Source of the DNA: Clostridia bacterium
GTDB lineage: Bacteria > Bacillota > Clostridia > Oscillospirales > QAKW01
DNA: 64,000 nt
NCBI GenBank assembly: GCA_017937065.1
Contig: JAGBEI010000031.1
Span: 62,001-126,000 of the forward strand
Reading direction: 5' to 3'
The stretch's first letter is position 1. Each line of letters begins with the position of its first letter. A model generated the notes under the pieces. It was not told where the DNA came from, ran no database searches, and was given only the letters and a program-made list of their open reading frames with translations. The translations under genes and the position numbers were made by a program. Positions 36,983 through 45,678 of the stretch are shown here, one piece after another.

Positions 36983-38338
36983 ATGGAAAAGAAAGCAGTA
37001 CGTACGCAAAGCGATTTTTCCAAAGGGCCTGTCTGGAAATGTATTGTCGTTCAGGCAATCCCGCTGACAATCGCGCAGATGGTGCAGCTTTTATATAATA
37101 TTGTTGACCGTATTTACATAGGGCACATGGAGGACGGGAACAGTCTCGCACTCACCGGAGTGGGACTGACTTTTCCCGTCGTCACGCTTATAATGGCGTT
37201 TACCGCGCTTTTCGGAACGGGAGGAGTGCCGCTGTTTTCAATCGCCAGAGGCGCCAAAGACAGAGAAAAAGCAGGTAAGATACTCGGAAACTCTTTTGCG
37301 CTGCTCACAGTCAGTGCAATTATTCTGACAGCCGCCGGATATTTCTTCTGCCGACCGCTGCTTTTTTTATTCGGTGCGAGCGAAGCCTCCTATATTTATG
37401 CACGGGAATATTTGCAAATCTATCTTTCAGGCACTCTGTTTTCAATGCTTACAACAGGGCTCAACGGGTATATAAACGCACAGGGATTTCCCAAAACAGG
37501 TATGATGACAACGGTTTTGGGAGCCGTTATAAATATTGTGCTTGACCCGATTTTTATTTTCACATTAGACATGGGAGTAGCGGGAGCAGCGCTCGCAACG
37601 ATAATCAGCCAAATGATTTCGGCGGTATGGGTCGTAAGCTTTTTGATTGGCAAAAAAGCGGTCATCAAGCTCGGCAAAGACTGCTTTAAACCGGACGCCA
37701 AAATAATCAAAAGCATTTTCAGTCTCGGAAGCTCCAATTTCATTATGCAGGGCACAAACTGTCTTGTGCAGGTAGTATGCAACTCCACGCTTCAGCGCTG
37801 CGGAGGTGATATTTACGTGGGCGTTATGACAGTTCTCAATTCAATAAGAGAGGTATTTATGCTGCCTGTCAACGGCATCACAAACGGCGGACAGCCCGTA
37901 ATAAGCTTTAACTACGGAGCAGGAAAAAATGACAGGGTAAAAGCGGGTATTCGCTTTAATACGATTATCGGCTGCGCCTACACAATAGCTGCCTGGGCGC
38001 TTATTGTAATTTTCCCTAAGTTTTGGTTTGGAATTTTTTCAAACGATACGTCAATACTGGCAAACGGAATCGACGCGCTCAGAATTTACTTTTTCGGGTT
38101 CGTATTCATGTCCCTGCAGTTTGCAGGGCAGCATGTATTTCAAGCGCTCGGAGATGCAAAGCATGCAATTTTCTTTTCACTCCTGCGCAAGGTAATCATT
38201 GTCGTGCCGCTTACTCTTTTACTGCCGATGATGGGCTTTGGAGTAAGCGGCGTATTCCTGGCAGAGCCGATATCAAATGTTATCGGCGGTCTGGCAAGCT
38301 ACATAACAATGAGACTGACGGTTTATAAAAGGCTTTGA
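36983..38338 (+). CDS. MATE-family multidrug/toxin exporter
   Basis: 451 residues, twelve predicted TM helices. MATE marks: AIPLTIAQMVQLLYNIVDRIYIGHM near the start, FGTGGVPLFSIARGAKDREKAGKILGNSFAL in the N-half and the matching FNYGAGKNDRVKAGI in the C-half. It exchanges cations for drugs or metabolites at the cell membrane. GAGAGG ribosome site lies about 16 nt before ATG. A bidirectional terminator follows. Confidence 0.92.
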   Translation: MEKKAVRTQSDFSKGPVWKCIVVQAIPLTIAQMVQLLYNIVDRIYIGHMEDGNSLALTGVGLTFPVVTLIMAFTALFGTGGVPLFSIARGAKDREKAGKILGNSFALLTVSAIILTAAGYFFCRPLLFLFGASEASYIYAREYLQIYLSGTLFSMLTTGLNGYINAQGFPKTGMMTTVLGAVINIVLDPIFIFTLDMGVAGAALATIISQMISAVWVVSFLIGKKAVIKLGKDCFKPDAKIIKSIFSLGSSNFIMQGTNCLVQVVCNSTLQRCGGDIYVGVMTVLNSIREVFMLPVNGITNGGQPVISFNYGAGKNDRVKAGIRFNTIIGCAYTIAAWALIVIFPKFWFGIFSNDTSILANGIDALRIYFFGFVFMSLQFAGQHVFQALGDAKHAIFFSLLRKVIIVVPLTLLLPMMGFGVSGVFLAEPISNVIGGLASYITMRLTVYKRL

Positions 38339-38370
38339 TATACCATAACGTCTTACCTGTCAATCCCAAT

Positions 38371-38402
38371 AAAAATATCCGTGTTTTCACACGGATATTT
38401 TT
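38371..38402. terminator. Bidirectional terminator (MATE / ABC exporter)
   Basis: A 12-bp perfect stem (38373-38384 with 38389-38400) with A- and T-runs at the edges, between the convergent genes. Confidence 0.9.
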
Positions 38403-38410
38403 ATATTTAA

Positions 38411-40294
38411 CTAATCAAGCTCTTTCTTACCTGTATACAGCTCATAATACCTGCCCTTTTGCCGCAAAAGGTCGTCATGGTCGCCGCGCTCTATAATCTC
38501 TCCATGTTCCAGAACCATTATAGCGTTGGCGTTTCGTACAGTTGAAAGTCGGTGCGCAATAACAAATGTCGTCCGCTCCTTCATCAGTCTGTCCATACCG
38601 TGCTCGATATGACGCTCCGTACGTGTATCTACCGAGCTTGTAGCTTCATCCAGCACAAGGATAGGCGCCTTTGACAAAGCCGCGCGGGCTATATTCAAAA
38701 GCTGGCGCTGACCCTGAGACAGGTTTGCGCCGTCGCCCTCTATAACAGTATCGTAACCGTCCGACAGACGCATGATAAAGCTGTGCGCGCTTGCGGTCTT
38801 TGCTGCCTGTACCACCTCGTCATCGGTAGCATCCAGACGGCCGTAGCGGATATTTTCCCTTATTGTACCGGTAAACAGATGAGTATCCTGAAGCACCATT
38901 GCAATGTTGCGTCTCAAATCATCCATCTTATAATCACGGATATCTGTGCCGTCAATGGTTATACTGCCCTCACTTATATCGTAAAAGCGATTTAACAGAT
39001 TTGTTATCGTGGTTTTTCCGGCACCCGTTGAACCGACAAACGCTATTTTCTGACCGGGCTTTGCATATAAGGAAATATCTTTTAGAATAACCTTGTCGGG
39101 ATTATATCCGAAGGTTACGTTTTTGAGCTCGACATGTCCTTTCATGCCGTCTGCGCAAACGGAGTCTGCACTGTCCTGCGGCTCCGGCTCCAAATCAAGC
39201 ACGGCAAACACCCGCTCGGCACCGGCAAGCGCCGAAAAAATAGTTGCCATCTGCTGAGAGATATTATTTATAGGCATGGAAAACTGCCTTGCATAGTTGA
39301 CAAATATGGTAAGTCCGCCTACGTCAAACCCGCGCAGAACGCAAAGTATTCCGCCTATTCCCGCCGTCAGTGCATAGCTTATCTGAGACACGTTTCCCAT
39401 TATAGGTCCCATAACGCCGCCCCAAAACTGCGCGCCTATTTGCTTGTCGCGCAGATCCTCGTTCAGCTCTGAAAACTCGTCTTCACAAATCTGCTCATGG
39501 TTGAATACTTTTATAACCTTCTGACCGGAAACAGACTCCTCTATATAACCGTTTACGGCACCCAGCGCCGTCTGCTGCGCTACATAGTATTTACGGCTAA
39601 TCTTGGCGATTGCCGATCCGCCGAGCGCAAAGACGGGCGCAAAAACAAGCGTTATCAGCGTAAGCCAAATGTTTGTAAATATCATCATTGACATAGTGCC
39701 TATCAGCATAACAGAACCGGAAATCAGCGCTACAACCGAGTTATCAAGCATTGTGCCGATATTATCAATATCATTTGTAAATCGGCTCATAACCTCGCCT
39801 GTGCTGTTATTGTCAAAAAACCGTACCGGCAGCGACTGAATTTTATCAAACAGGTCGTTTCTGATTTTCTCGATAGCGCTCTGCGAAACAATCAGCATAA
39901 AGCGCTGCTGCAAATAAGTAAAAAGAACTCCCACAAGGTAAACACCCAGCATAACGCCTATCATCATAAGCAGATATGCCGAACGCTGTGCTACCGTCTT
40001 GTCTGACATCGTCAAATTGTTTATAACAGGTCTCAGTATATATGAACCGGCAAGGCTTGTCGCCGTAGACAGTACCATAAACAACAGAACAAAAATCAGC
40101 TTGACCTTATATATACTTACATAGGACATCAGACGTTTCAGAACATGCTTTGTATTCTTCGGCTTACCGTGCGCACGTACACCGCGGCCGTGACCCGGAC
40201 CGTTGCCAGGACCGCCGGCAGGCTTTATACCGGGTGCTTCGCTATGCGCACCGCTGTACTGCTTCTGAAGCTCTTCAAGACTGCGTGCAGGCAT
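38411..40294 (-). CDS. Heterodimeric ABC exporter subunit B (ATPase/permease)
   Basis: 627 residues. An N-terminal Gly/Pro/His-rich, basic extension of about 50 residues precedes six TM helices, then an ATPase with Walker A VGSTGAGKTT, signature LSQGQRQ, Walker B ILVLDEATSSVDT and His switch IAHRLSTV. The catalytic Glu is present here. The gene overlaps its partner at 40294 by one base. The unusual glycine-rich N-terminus is worth noting. Confidence 0.93.
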   Translation of the reverse strand: MPARSLEELQKQYSGAHSEAPGIKPAGGPGNGPGHGRGVRAHGKPKNTKHVLKRLMSYVSIYKVKLIFVLLFMVLSTATSLAGSYILRPVINNLTMSDKTVAQRSAYLLMMIGVMLGVYLVGVLFTYLQQRFMLIVSQSAIEKIRNDLFDKIQSLPVRFFDNNSTGEVMSRFTNDIDNIGTMLDNSVVALISGSVMLIGTMSMMIFTNIWLTLITLVFAPVFALGGSAIAKISRKYYVAQQTALGAVNGYIEESVSGQKVIKVFNHEQICEDEFSELNEDLRDKQIGAQFWGGVMGPIMGNVSQISYALTAGIGGILCVLRGFDVGGLTIFVNYARQFSMPINNISQQMATIFSALAGAERVFAVLDLEPEPQDSADSVCADGMKGHVELKNVTFGYNPDKVILKDISLYAKPGQKIAFVGSTGAGKTTITNLLNRFYDISEGSITIDGTDIRDYKMDDLRRNIAMVLQDTHLFTGTIRENIRYGRLDATDDEVVQAAKTASAHSFIMRLSDGYDTVIEGDGANLSQGQRQLLNIARAALSKAPILVLDEATSSVDTRTERHIEHGMDRLMKERTTFVIAHRLSTVRNANAIMVLEHGEIIERGDHDDLLRQKGRYYELYTGKKELD

Positions 40295-42030
40295 TATCTG
40301 TCACCCTCTTTCTTTTCATTCTGTGAATAGTAAATCTCCTTATACTCCTCATTGTTTTCCAAAAGCTCGTCATGCGTACCCATACCTGTTATTACACCGT
40401 CGTCCATAACTATTATCTTATCGGCGTCGATAACCGAAGATATACGCTGAGCGATAATGATTTTTGTAGAATCGGCAAGCTCATTTTTAAACGCGCGGCG
40501 GATATTTGCCTCAGTAGCCGTGTCGACAGCGCTTGTAGAGTCGTCAAGAATAAGTATCTTGGGATTTTTAAGAAGCGCACGGGCAATACAAAGTCTCTGC
40601 TTCTGCCCGCCCGAAACATTGGTACCGCCCTGGTCCAGCTCGGTCTGATAGCCGTCTGTAAAGCTCTGAATAAACAGATTTGCCTGCGCGCTCTCACATG
40701 CGGCTTTAATCTGCTCATCGGTAGCATTTTCATCTCCCCAGCGCAGATTGTCTTCGATTGTACCGGAAAACAGCACGTTTTTCTGAAGCACCATACCGAC
40801 GCTTTCACGCAGATGATACAGGCTGTAATCACGCACGTTCACTCCGTCGACAAGCACCTCTCCCTCATCAGCGTCATAAAGACGCGGTATCAGTGAAACA
40901 AGAGTTGTCTTGCCGCACCCCGTAGAGCCGATAATACCTACCGTTTCTCCGGGGTTTACAGTGAGGTTTATATTGTCGAGCACCTTCCCCTCACTTGTTT
41001 TATAATATCTGAAGCCGACATTTTTAAACTCAACTTTTCCGCTTGTGATAACACGATCCTTCTGCAAGGCATCTTTATCCGTAATATCCGCGTTTTCATC
41101 CAAAACCTCCGATATACGGCGCGCCGAAGCTATTGCACGCGATGAGAACATAAACATCATCGTTACCATAATAAGTGACATGAGTATCTGAGTAATATAG
41201 GTAATAAATGCGATAAGGTCGCCGTCCGGCATCGCGCCGTTCATGACAAGCCTGCCGCCTAACCACAGTACCGAAACGGTAGTGAGATTCATCAGCAGGG
41301 TCATAACAGGCTGCATACAAATCATAACAAGCATCGCGCTCATACCGGCATGCTTTAAATCTCCGTTTGACTTTCTGAATTTCTTTATTTCAAAGTCACG
41401 GCGTACAAAGGATTTTACAACCCGTACATTCGTTATATTCTCCTGAATATTTGAGTTAAGACCGTCCACCTTGTCCTGCATGATTCCAAAACGCGGGAAA
41501 CCGATACGTATGATTATCAACAATACGACAAACAATACGGGAATTGCCACAGCCAGCACGACAGCCAGCGACGGGCGCAGTGCTATCGCCATAAACAGTG
41601 CTCCGATAAGCATACCCGGAGCACGCAGAAACATACGCAGAAGCATATTTACAAAGTTTTGTATCTGCGTGACGTCGTTTGTAAGTCTTGTTACCAGCGA
41701 GCCCGTAGAGAATTTATCAATATTTGCAAAGGCAAAGCTCTGTATCTTTGAAAACACATCCCGACGTACGTCCGTCGCAAAATTAACCGATGCCTTTGCC
41801 CCGAAATAAGCGCCGCCTATACCGCCCGCCATCATGAGCACTGCCGTAAGAATCATAAGCGCACAGGTGCCGGCAACATACTGCCAGTTGCCCTTATTCA
41901 CGCCCTCATTTATTATCTGAGACAAGAATTTCGGCATCAGCACCTCGCCTATAACCTCAACAATCATACAAAGCGGTCCTAAAATAAAAAACAGCTTATA
42001 CGGCTTTACATATTTCATCCATCTTTTCAT
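40294..42030 (-). CDS. Heterodimeric ABC exporter subunit A (ATPase/permease)
   Basis: 578 residues. Six TM helices and an ATPase with Walker A GSTGCGKTT and signature VSGGQKQR. The catalytic Glu after Walker B is replaced by Asp in ILILDDSTSAVDT, and the switch is QRISSV rather than HR. This is the degenerate-site subunit of heterodimeric exporters such as BmrCD or TM287/288. The start follows the MarR stop by 4 nt; translation is likely coupled. Confidence 0.93.
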   Translation of the reverse strand: MKRWMKYVKPYKLFFILGPLCMIVEVIGEVLMPKFLSQIINEGVNKGNWQYVAGTCALMILTAVLMMAGGIGGAYFGAKASVNFATDVRRDVFSKIQSFAFANIDKFSTGSLVTRLTNDVTQIQNFVNMLLRMFLRAPGMLIGALFMAIALRPSLAVVLAVAIPVLFVVLLIIIRIGFPRFGIMQDKVDGLNSNIQENITNVRVVKSFVRRDFEIKKFRKSNGDLKHAGMSAMLVMICMQPVMTLLMNLTTVSVLWLGGRLVMNGAMPDGDLIAFITYITQILMSLIMVTMMFMFSSRAIASARRISEVLDENADITDKDALQKDRVITSGKVEFKNVGFRYYKTSEGKVLDNINLTVNPGETVGIIGSTGCGKTTLVSLIPRLYDADEGEVLVDGVNVRDYSLYHLRESVGMVLQKNVLFSGTIEDNLRWGDENATDEQIKAACESAQANLFIQSFTDGYQTELDQGGTNVSGGQKQRLCIARALLKNPKILILDDSTSAVDTATEANIRRAFKNELADSTKIIIAQRISSVIDADKIIVMDDGVITGMGTHDELLENNEEYKEIYYSQNEKKEGDR

Positions 42031-42034
42031 TGTA

Positions 42035-42475
42035 CTATATCTTTTTCTCCTCTCCGGTCAAATTATTGCGTATTCGTTCAAGATAACTTAAAAGCAGCGA
42101 AAGCTCAAACTCATCAAAATCACTGAACATACGCTCGTCAACAGCATGGAAAATTGAGTGCGACTTTTCTACAAGCTCCCTGCCCTTTGGGGTTATCTCA
42201 ATACGATTCTGACGCATATCACCCTTAAAAGACGTGCGGGCGATATACCCGCCGTTTTCCAGCTTTTTAATGGTAACTGCAACCGCTGCGGGGCTGACGC
42301 CGAAGTCTTCTGCAATATCCTTTTGGGACGGAGCCATACTCCTTTTTGCCAAATTCATCAGCAGTCTGTGCTGAGAATGATGGACACCGAGCTCGCTCAC
42401 AAGCTGCTCACACATGTTTCTGTGCATACGCAGCACTCCCGCCATAAGAAGCACTGTTTCGCTTTTCTTTTCCAT
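42035..42475 (-). CDS. MarR-family regulator
   Basis: 146 residues from ATG 42475, with GAAGGG 8 nt upstream; a GTG 9 nt earlier would put the start inside the ribosome site. Winged HTH: SQKDIAEDFGVSPAAVAVTIKKLENGGYIARTS, then wing GDMRQNRIEITPKGREL. First gene of the operon with the ABC exporter; a palindrome just after its promoter implies autorepression relieved by a drug-like ligand. Confidence 0.92.
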   Translation of the reverse strand: MEKKSETVLLMAGVLRMHRNMCEQLVSELGVHHSQHRLLMNLAKRSMAPSQKDIAEDFGVSPAAVAVTIKKLENGGYIARTSFKGDMRQNRIEITPKGRELVEKSHSIFHAVDERMFSDFDEFELSLLLSYLERIRNNLTGEEKKI

Positions 42476-42493
42476 TGCGGTCACCCTTCAAAA

Positions 42494-42513
42494 TTAATTA
42501 ACGTGTTAATTAA
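42494..42513. promoter_or_regulatory. MarR operator (perfect palindrome)
   Basis: TTAATTAAC-GT-GTTAATTAA: 9-bp perfect arms (42494-42502, 42505-42513). It covers about +4 to +24 of the transcript from the promoter next to it, a classic repressor roadblock site. A second, imperfect TTAACA-N11-TGTTAA lies at about 42569-42591, upstream of the promoter. Confidence 0.75.
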
Positions 42514-42523
42514 ACTGCTAAGT

Positions 42524-42552
42524 ATTATAACAGCATAAAAATTATATGTCAA
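42524..42552 (-). promoter_or_regulatory. Promoter for marR-ABC exporter operon
   Basis: Minus strand consensus TTGACA (42547-42552), 17-bp spacer, TATAAT (42524-42529). Confidence 0.85.
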
Positions 42553-42599
42553 CACAATTTTTTTACTTTAACAAATTATTAATATGTTAAAAAATAAAA

Positions 42600-42626
42600 A
42601 TCAGGGTACCGTGAGATACCCTGATA
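42600..42626 (-). terminator. Terminator after spo0A
   Basis: A 9-bp stem (42600-42608 with 42617-42625), followed on the minus strand by a T-run. It ends the envelope/spo0A operon. Confidence 0.8.
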
Positions 42627-42640
42627 TAGTCATTTAAAAA

Positions 42641-43462
42641 TTATAATATACCCAGTTCGTTTTTAACATGTTCTGTCAGCATGGAAATGAACTGACCGTT
42701 GGTGGGATTGTTTCCCGCTTCGACGGAATAGCCGAACATCTCGGTAACCACCGTATAATCACCGCGCTCCCAGGAACGGCGGACGGCAACGCGTATGGCA
42801 CGCTCAACGCTGGCAACCGAAGTATCGTTTAGCTTGGCAAGCCGAGGATACAACTGCTTTGTAAGCGAATAAAGCATTTCACCCTCATGCATTGCAAGCA
42901 TAACAGCGTCAAAAATATATCTGTAACCACGCATTTTAGCAGGGATACCGAGCAAACGCATATTTTCGCGGATACTGTTTACTATCCTGTAATTTTCGTA
43001 AGAGTCGGGATACTGCACGCTTCCTACCTCCGCCGAAGCTTTTTCAGCGATATACGAAGTATCATGCTCTGCCCCGTCATGCAGCTTTTTGCGCTGCTCC
43101 GCAAGATGAATCAGCTTTTTATGAAAATTAAGATAGTCAAACGGTACAAGCGAATAAAAGCTGATATCCCGACATGACGAAAGCTCTGCAAGCCCGCTCA
43201 CGTTAGAACGGCTCACAACGACAAAAACGGGGTCAGCCTTGCCCAGCTTTTTAACTGTTTCGATAATCTGACACGCATTCAGGTCATACATAAATGCGTC
43301 ACATATTACAATATCAGGCAAGTATTCATTTATTGCTTCAACACAGTCATAGCCGTACTGCGTCGTATCAAGAACATCATACTCAAAGGTCTCCAGAAAT
43401 TCAGATACAAACCCCTGCGTTTCCTTATCCGAATAACCGACCACTACCGTTATATCCGACAC
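42641..43462 (-). CDS. spo0A: Spo0A-family regulator with atypical receiver domain
   Basis: 273 residues from GTG 43462 with CGGAGG upstream. The receiver (1-115) keeps Asp55 (VICDAF) and Ser84 in the Thr position. The conserved Lys of the LKPF motif is Val106 (SLVPFD), one acidic-pair residue is Ser11 (YSDKE), and the Met-Pro after the phospho-Asp is missing. The effector domain (150-273) is normal: GIPAKMRGYRYIFDAVM, SVERAIRVAVRRSWERGD, and NPTNGQFISML near the end. It should bind 0A-boxes; control by phosphorelay is doubtful. It is last in an operon after a phosphodiester glycosidase, not next to spoIVB as in most sporulators. Confidence 0.9.
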   Translation of the reverse strand: MSDITVVVGYSDKETQGFVSEFLETFEYDVLDTTQYGYDCVEAINEYLPDIVICDAFMYDLNACQIIETVKKLGKADPVFVVVSRSNVSGLAELSSCRDISFYSLVPFDYLNFHKKLIHLAEQRKKLHDGAEHDTSYIAEKASAEVGSVQYPDSYENYRIVNSIRENMRLLGIPAKMRGYRYIFDAVMLAMHEGEMLYSLTKQLYPRLAKLNDTSVASVERAIRVAVRRSWERGDYTVVTEMFGYSVEAGNNPTNGQFISMLTEHVKNELGIL

Positions 43463-43476
43463 CTGTATCCTCCGTT

Positions 43477-44523
43477 TTACTTCTCAACCACCAAAAACGC
43501 ATTCGGCAGGAAACGCATACCGTCCGCATCGGAACCGCTGGGGTTATTTACAATCTCTCCATCATATTGCAAAACAGTGGACGAACCGCCGTCAAGATTG
43601 GCGGCATTATAACACTCCTGCTCAATCATAATTTCCTGTAATGTTCTTATTGATACGCCTGCGGAAGAGATGGAACGACCGTCAACTACGACAAATACTA
43701 CCGTGCCGTCGCGGCGCTGACCTATCGCCGTTCTGGGAGCCGTACCCCAACCGCCGTTGCCCTCCATCTTGGCAGGCTCGCCGTTTATAATAAGAAAAGG
43801 TGTAAATTCAACTGCATCACGCAGTTTCAGCTCACTGAGTTCGCCCTTGCGGAAGTTACCGAGAACAAGAATGTTATCCTCATTAAAGCCGACAATATTA
43901 TAGGAGCTTTTATTCGGCTGATGCAGTATTTCACCTTCGGAAATAACAAGCCCCATAGGAATTCCGCCGTTGCCGAAGCCGTTGGCGTCACCGAAGCCTC
44001 CGGCATTTATACCTGCCACTGCCGACGGATAGTTCTGCATAAGATACGGCAGCTTTTGACCTTTAACTCCGAAATATTCCGAAACGCCGAGAATAACGCT
44101 GGACGGATCGGATATTTCAAGCATCCACGCCTTGTAATTGCCCTTGCTGATATTAGTCAGCTTTATTTCATTTTTATTCGTGCTTGTGTTTATACTGTTC
44201 GTATCAGTCTGAGTATCAAGGTCAATGACCGTATTTTTGCTCATGACATCGTCAATGACCGCCTTTGGGTAAAACAGCTCGGACAGATATTTATGATTTA
44301 TTGTCGTCTGCGACGACGTTATGAAATACGTGCGAAAACCGTCCCACGGACCGTACAGCAAAAAAAGCCCTACCACGCCGCAGATAAACCACGTATACAG
44401 CATTGACATTACAAACTTACCCGCAGGGCGTTTTGTAAACTTGGTCTTCTTCCCCGAAGGCTGAGCATCCTCCCCCATATGCAAAAGCTCATCGTTTTCT
44501 GATTTTTTATTTTTACGTTTCAT
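43477..44523 (-). CDS. Phosphodiester glycosidase (NAGPA/DUF2233) membrane protein
   Basis: 348 residues. A basic cytoplasmic N-terminus (Lys-rich, 1-35) precedes one TM helix (38-60) and an extracytoplasmic NAGPA domain with AGINAGGF, APRTAIGQRRDGTVVFVVVDGR and AANLDGGSSTVLQYDGE. The family removes terminal GlcNAc phosphodiesters from glycans and is common in exopolysaccharide or wall clusters. It starts 6 nt after wecB and ends 14 nt before spo0A, so all are one operon. Confidence 0.88.
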   Translation of the reverse strand: MKRKNKKSENDELLHMGEDAQPSGKKTKFTKRPAGKFVMSMLYTWFICGVVGLFLLYGPWDGFRTYFITSSQTTINHKYLSELFYPKAVIDDVMSKNTVIDLDTQTDTNSINTSTNKNEIKLTNISKGNYKAWMLEISDPSSVILGVSEYFGVKGQKLPYLMQNYPSAVAGINAGGFGDANGFGNGGIPMGLVISEGEILHQPNKSSYNIVGFNEDNILVLGNFRKGELSELKLRDAVEFTPFLIINGEPAKMEGNGGWGTAPRTAIGQRRDGTVVFVVVDGRSISSAGVSIRTLQEIMIEQECYNAANLDGGSSTVLQYDGEIVNNPSGSDADGMRFLPNAFLVVEK

Positions 44524-44529
44524 TGATAA

Positions 44530-45678
44530 TTATTCACCGAAATCCTTTGGTTTGTCCCCTAAGCCGAAATAATAAAGTATTGCATCGCAGATACGCGCTG
44601 ACGCATGACCGTCACCGTAAGGGTTAACCGCCTCCGCCTGACTGCTGTATGCAGCCGTATCACGTATAAGTGTATTCGCCATGCCGACAATAGTATCGGT
44701 CTCAACGCCTGCAATTTTAACAGTCCCTGCCGTCACCGCCTCCGGACGCTCTGTCTCGGTACGAAGAACAAGCACGGGCTTACCCAGCGCAGGCGCCTCC
44801 TCCTGCAGTCCGCCGCTGTCGGTCATGACCATATAACAGCGGTTCATAAGATTGTGCATATCGCAGACGTCAACAGGTTCTGTTAAAATAACATTATCCA
44901 GTCCGCCCAAAATTTCACGCGCCGTATTCCTGACAAGCGGATTAAGATGCATAGGATAGATAAATTTTACATCAGCATTGTCTTTGGCGAGTATACTCAC
45001 CGCCTGACATATCTGCCTGAGCGGCTGACCGAGGTTTTCACGGCGGTGAGCAGTCAGAAGTATGTATTTTGCATTGTTGAAATCGACAGCGTCAAGCACT
45101 TTATCCGCAAATCGATAATTTTTACTTACGGTTGTACTCAATGCGTCTATAACGGTATTGCCGGTTACATACACATTGTCCGAAACATTTTCACGCTTAA
45201 GGTTTTCCCTGTTGGCTTTGGTCGGCGCAAAATGCAGGTCTGCAAGACGCGATGTCATCTGTCTGTTCATTTCTTCGGGAAAAGGCGACAGCTTATCATA
45301 GGTTCTCAGCCCCGCCTCAACATGCCCGACGCGCACGCCCGCATAAAAAGCGGCAAGAGCACCGGCAAATGACGTACTTGTGTCACCGTGTACAAGCATA
45401 ATGTCCGGTTTTACATCTTTAAGAATATTCTCCATTCCGGAAAGCACGTCTGTTGTGATAGTCGTCACTGTCTGTCCGGGACGCATGATATCAAGATTAA
45501 AGTCAGCCTCAATATTGAATGTATTAAGCACCTGCATCAGCATTTCGCGGTGCTGACCCGTAAGGCAGACAATACTCTCGATATTTTCACGCTTTTCAAG
45601 TTCCTTGATAAGCGGAGCCATTTTTATAGCCTCGGGACGAGTGCCGAAAACACTCATCACTTTAATTTTGTTTGTCAT
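44530..45678 (-). CDS. wecB: UDP-N-acetylglucosamine 2-epimerase (non-hydrolysing)
   Basis: 382 residues. VFGTRPEAIKMAPLIKEL at the N-terminus, VHGDTSTSFAGALAAFYA, GHVEAGLRT (catalytic Asp/Glu/His loop) and MTDSGGLQEEAPALGKPVLVLR in the second Rossmann domain. It makes UDP-ManNAc for wall teichoic-acid-like polymers or linkage units. It overlaps the preceding transferase gene by 17 nt. Confidence 0.95.
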   Translation of the reverse strand: MTNKIKVMSVFGTRPEAIKMAPLIKELEKRENIESIVCLTGQHREMLMQVLNTFNIEADFNLDIMRPGQTVTTITTDVLSGMENILKDVKPDIMLVHGDTSTSFAGALAAFYAGVRVGHVEAGLRTYDKLSPFPEEMNRQMTSRLADLHFAPTKANRENLKRENVSDNVYVTGNTVIDALSTTVSKNYRFADKVLDAVDFNNAKYILLTAHRRENLGQPLRQICQAVSILAKDNADVKFIYPMHLNPLVRNTAREILGGLDNVILTEPVDVCDMHNLMNRCYMVMTDSGGLQEEAPALGKPVLVLRTETERPEAVTAGTVKIAGVETDTIVGMANTLIRDTAAYSSQAEAVNPYGDGHASARICDAILYYFGLGDKPKDFGE

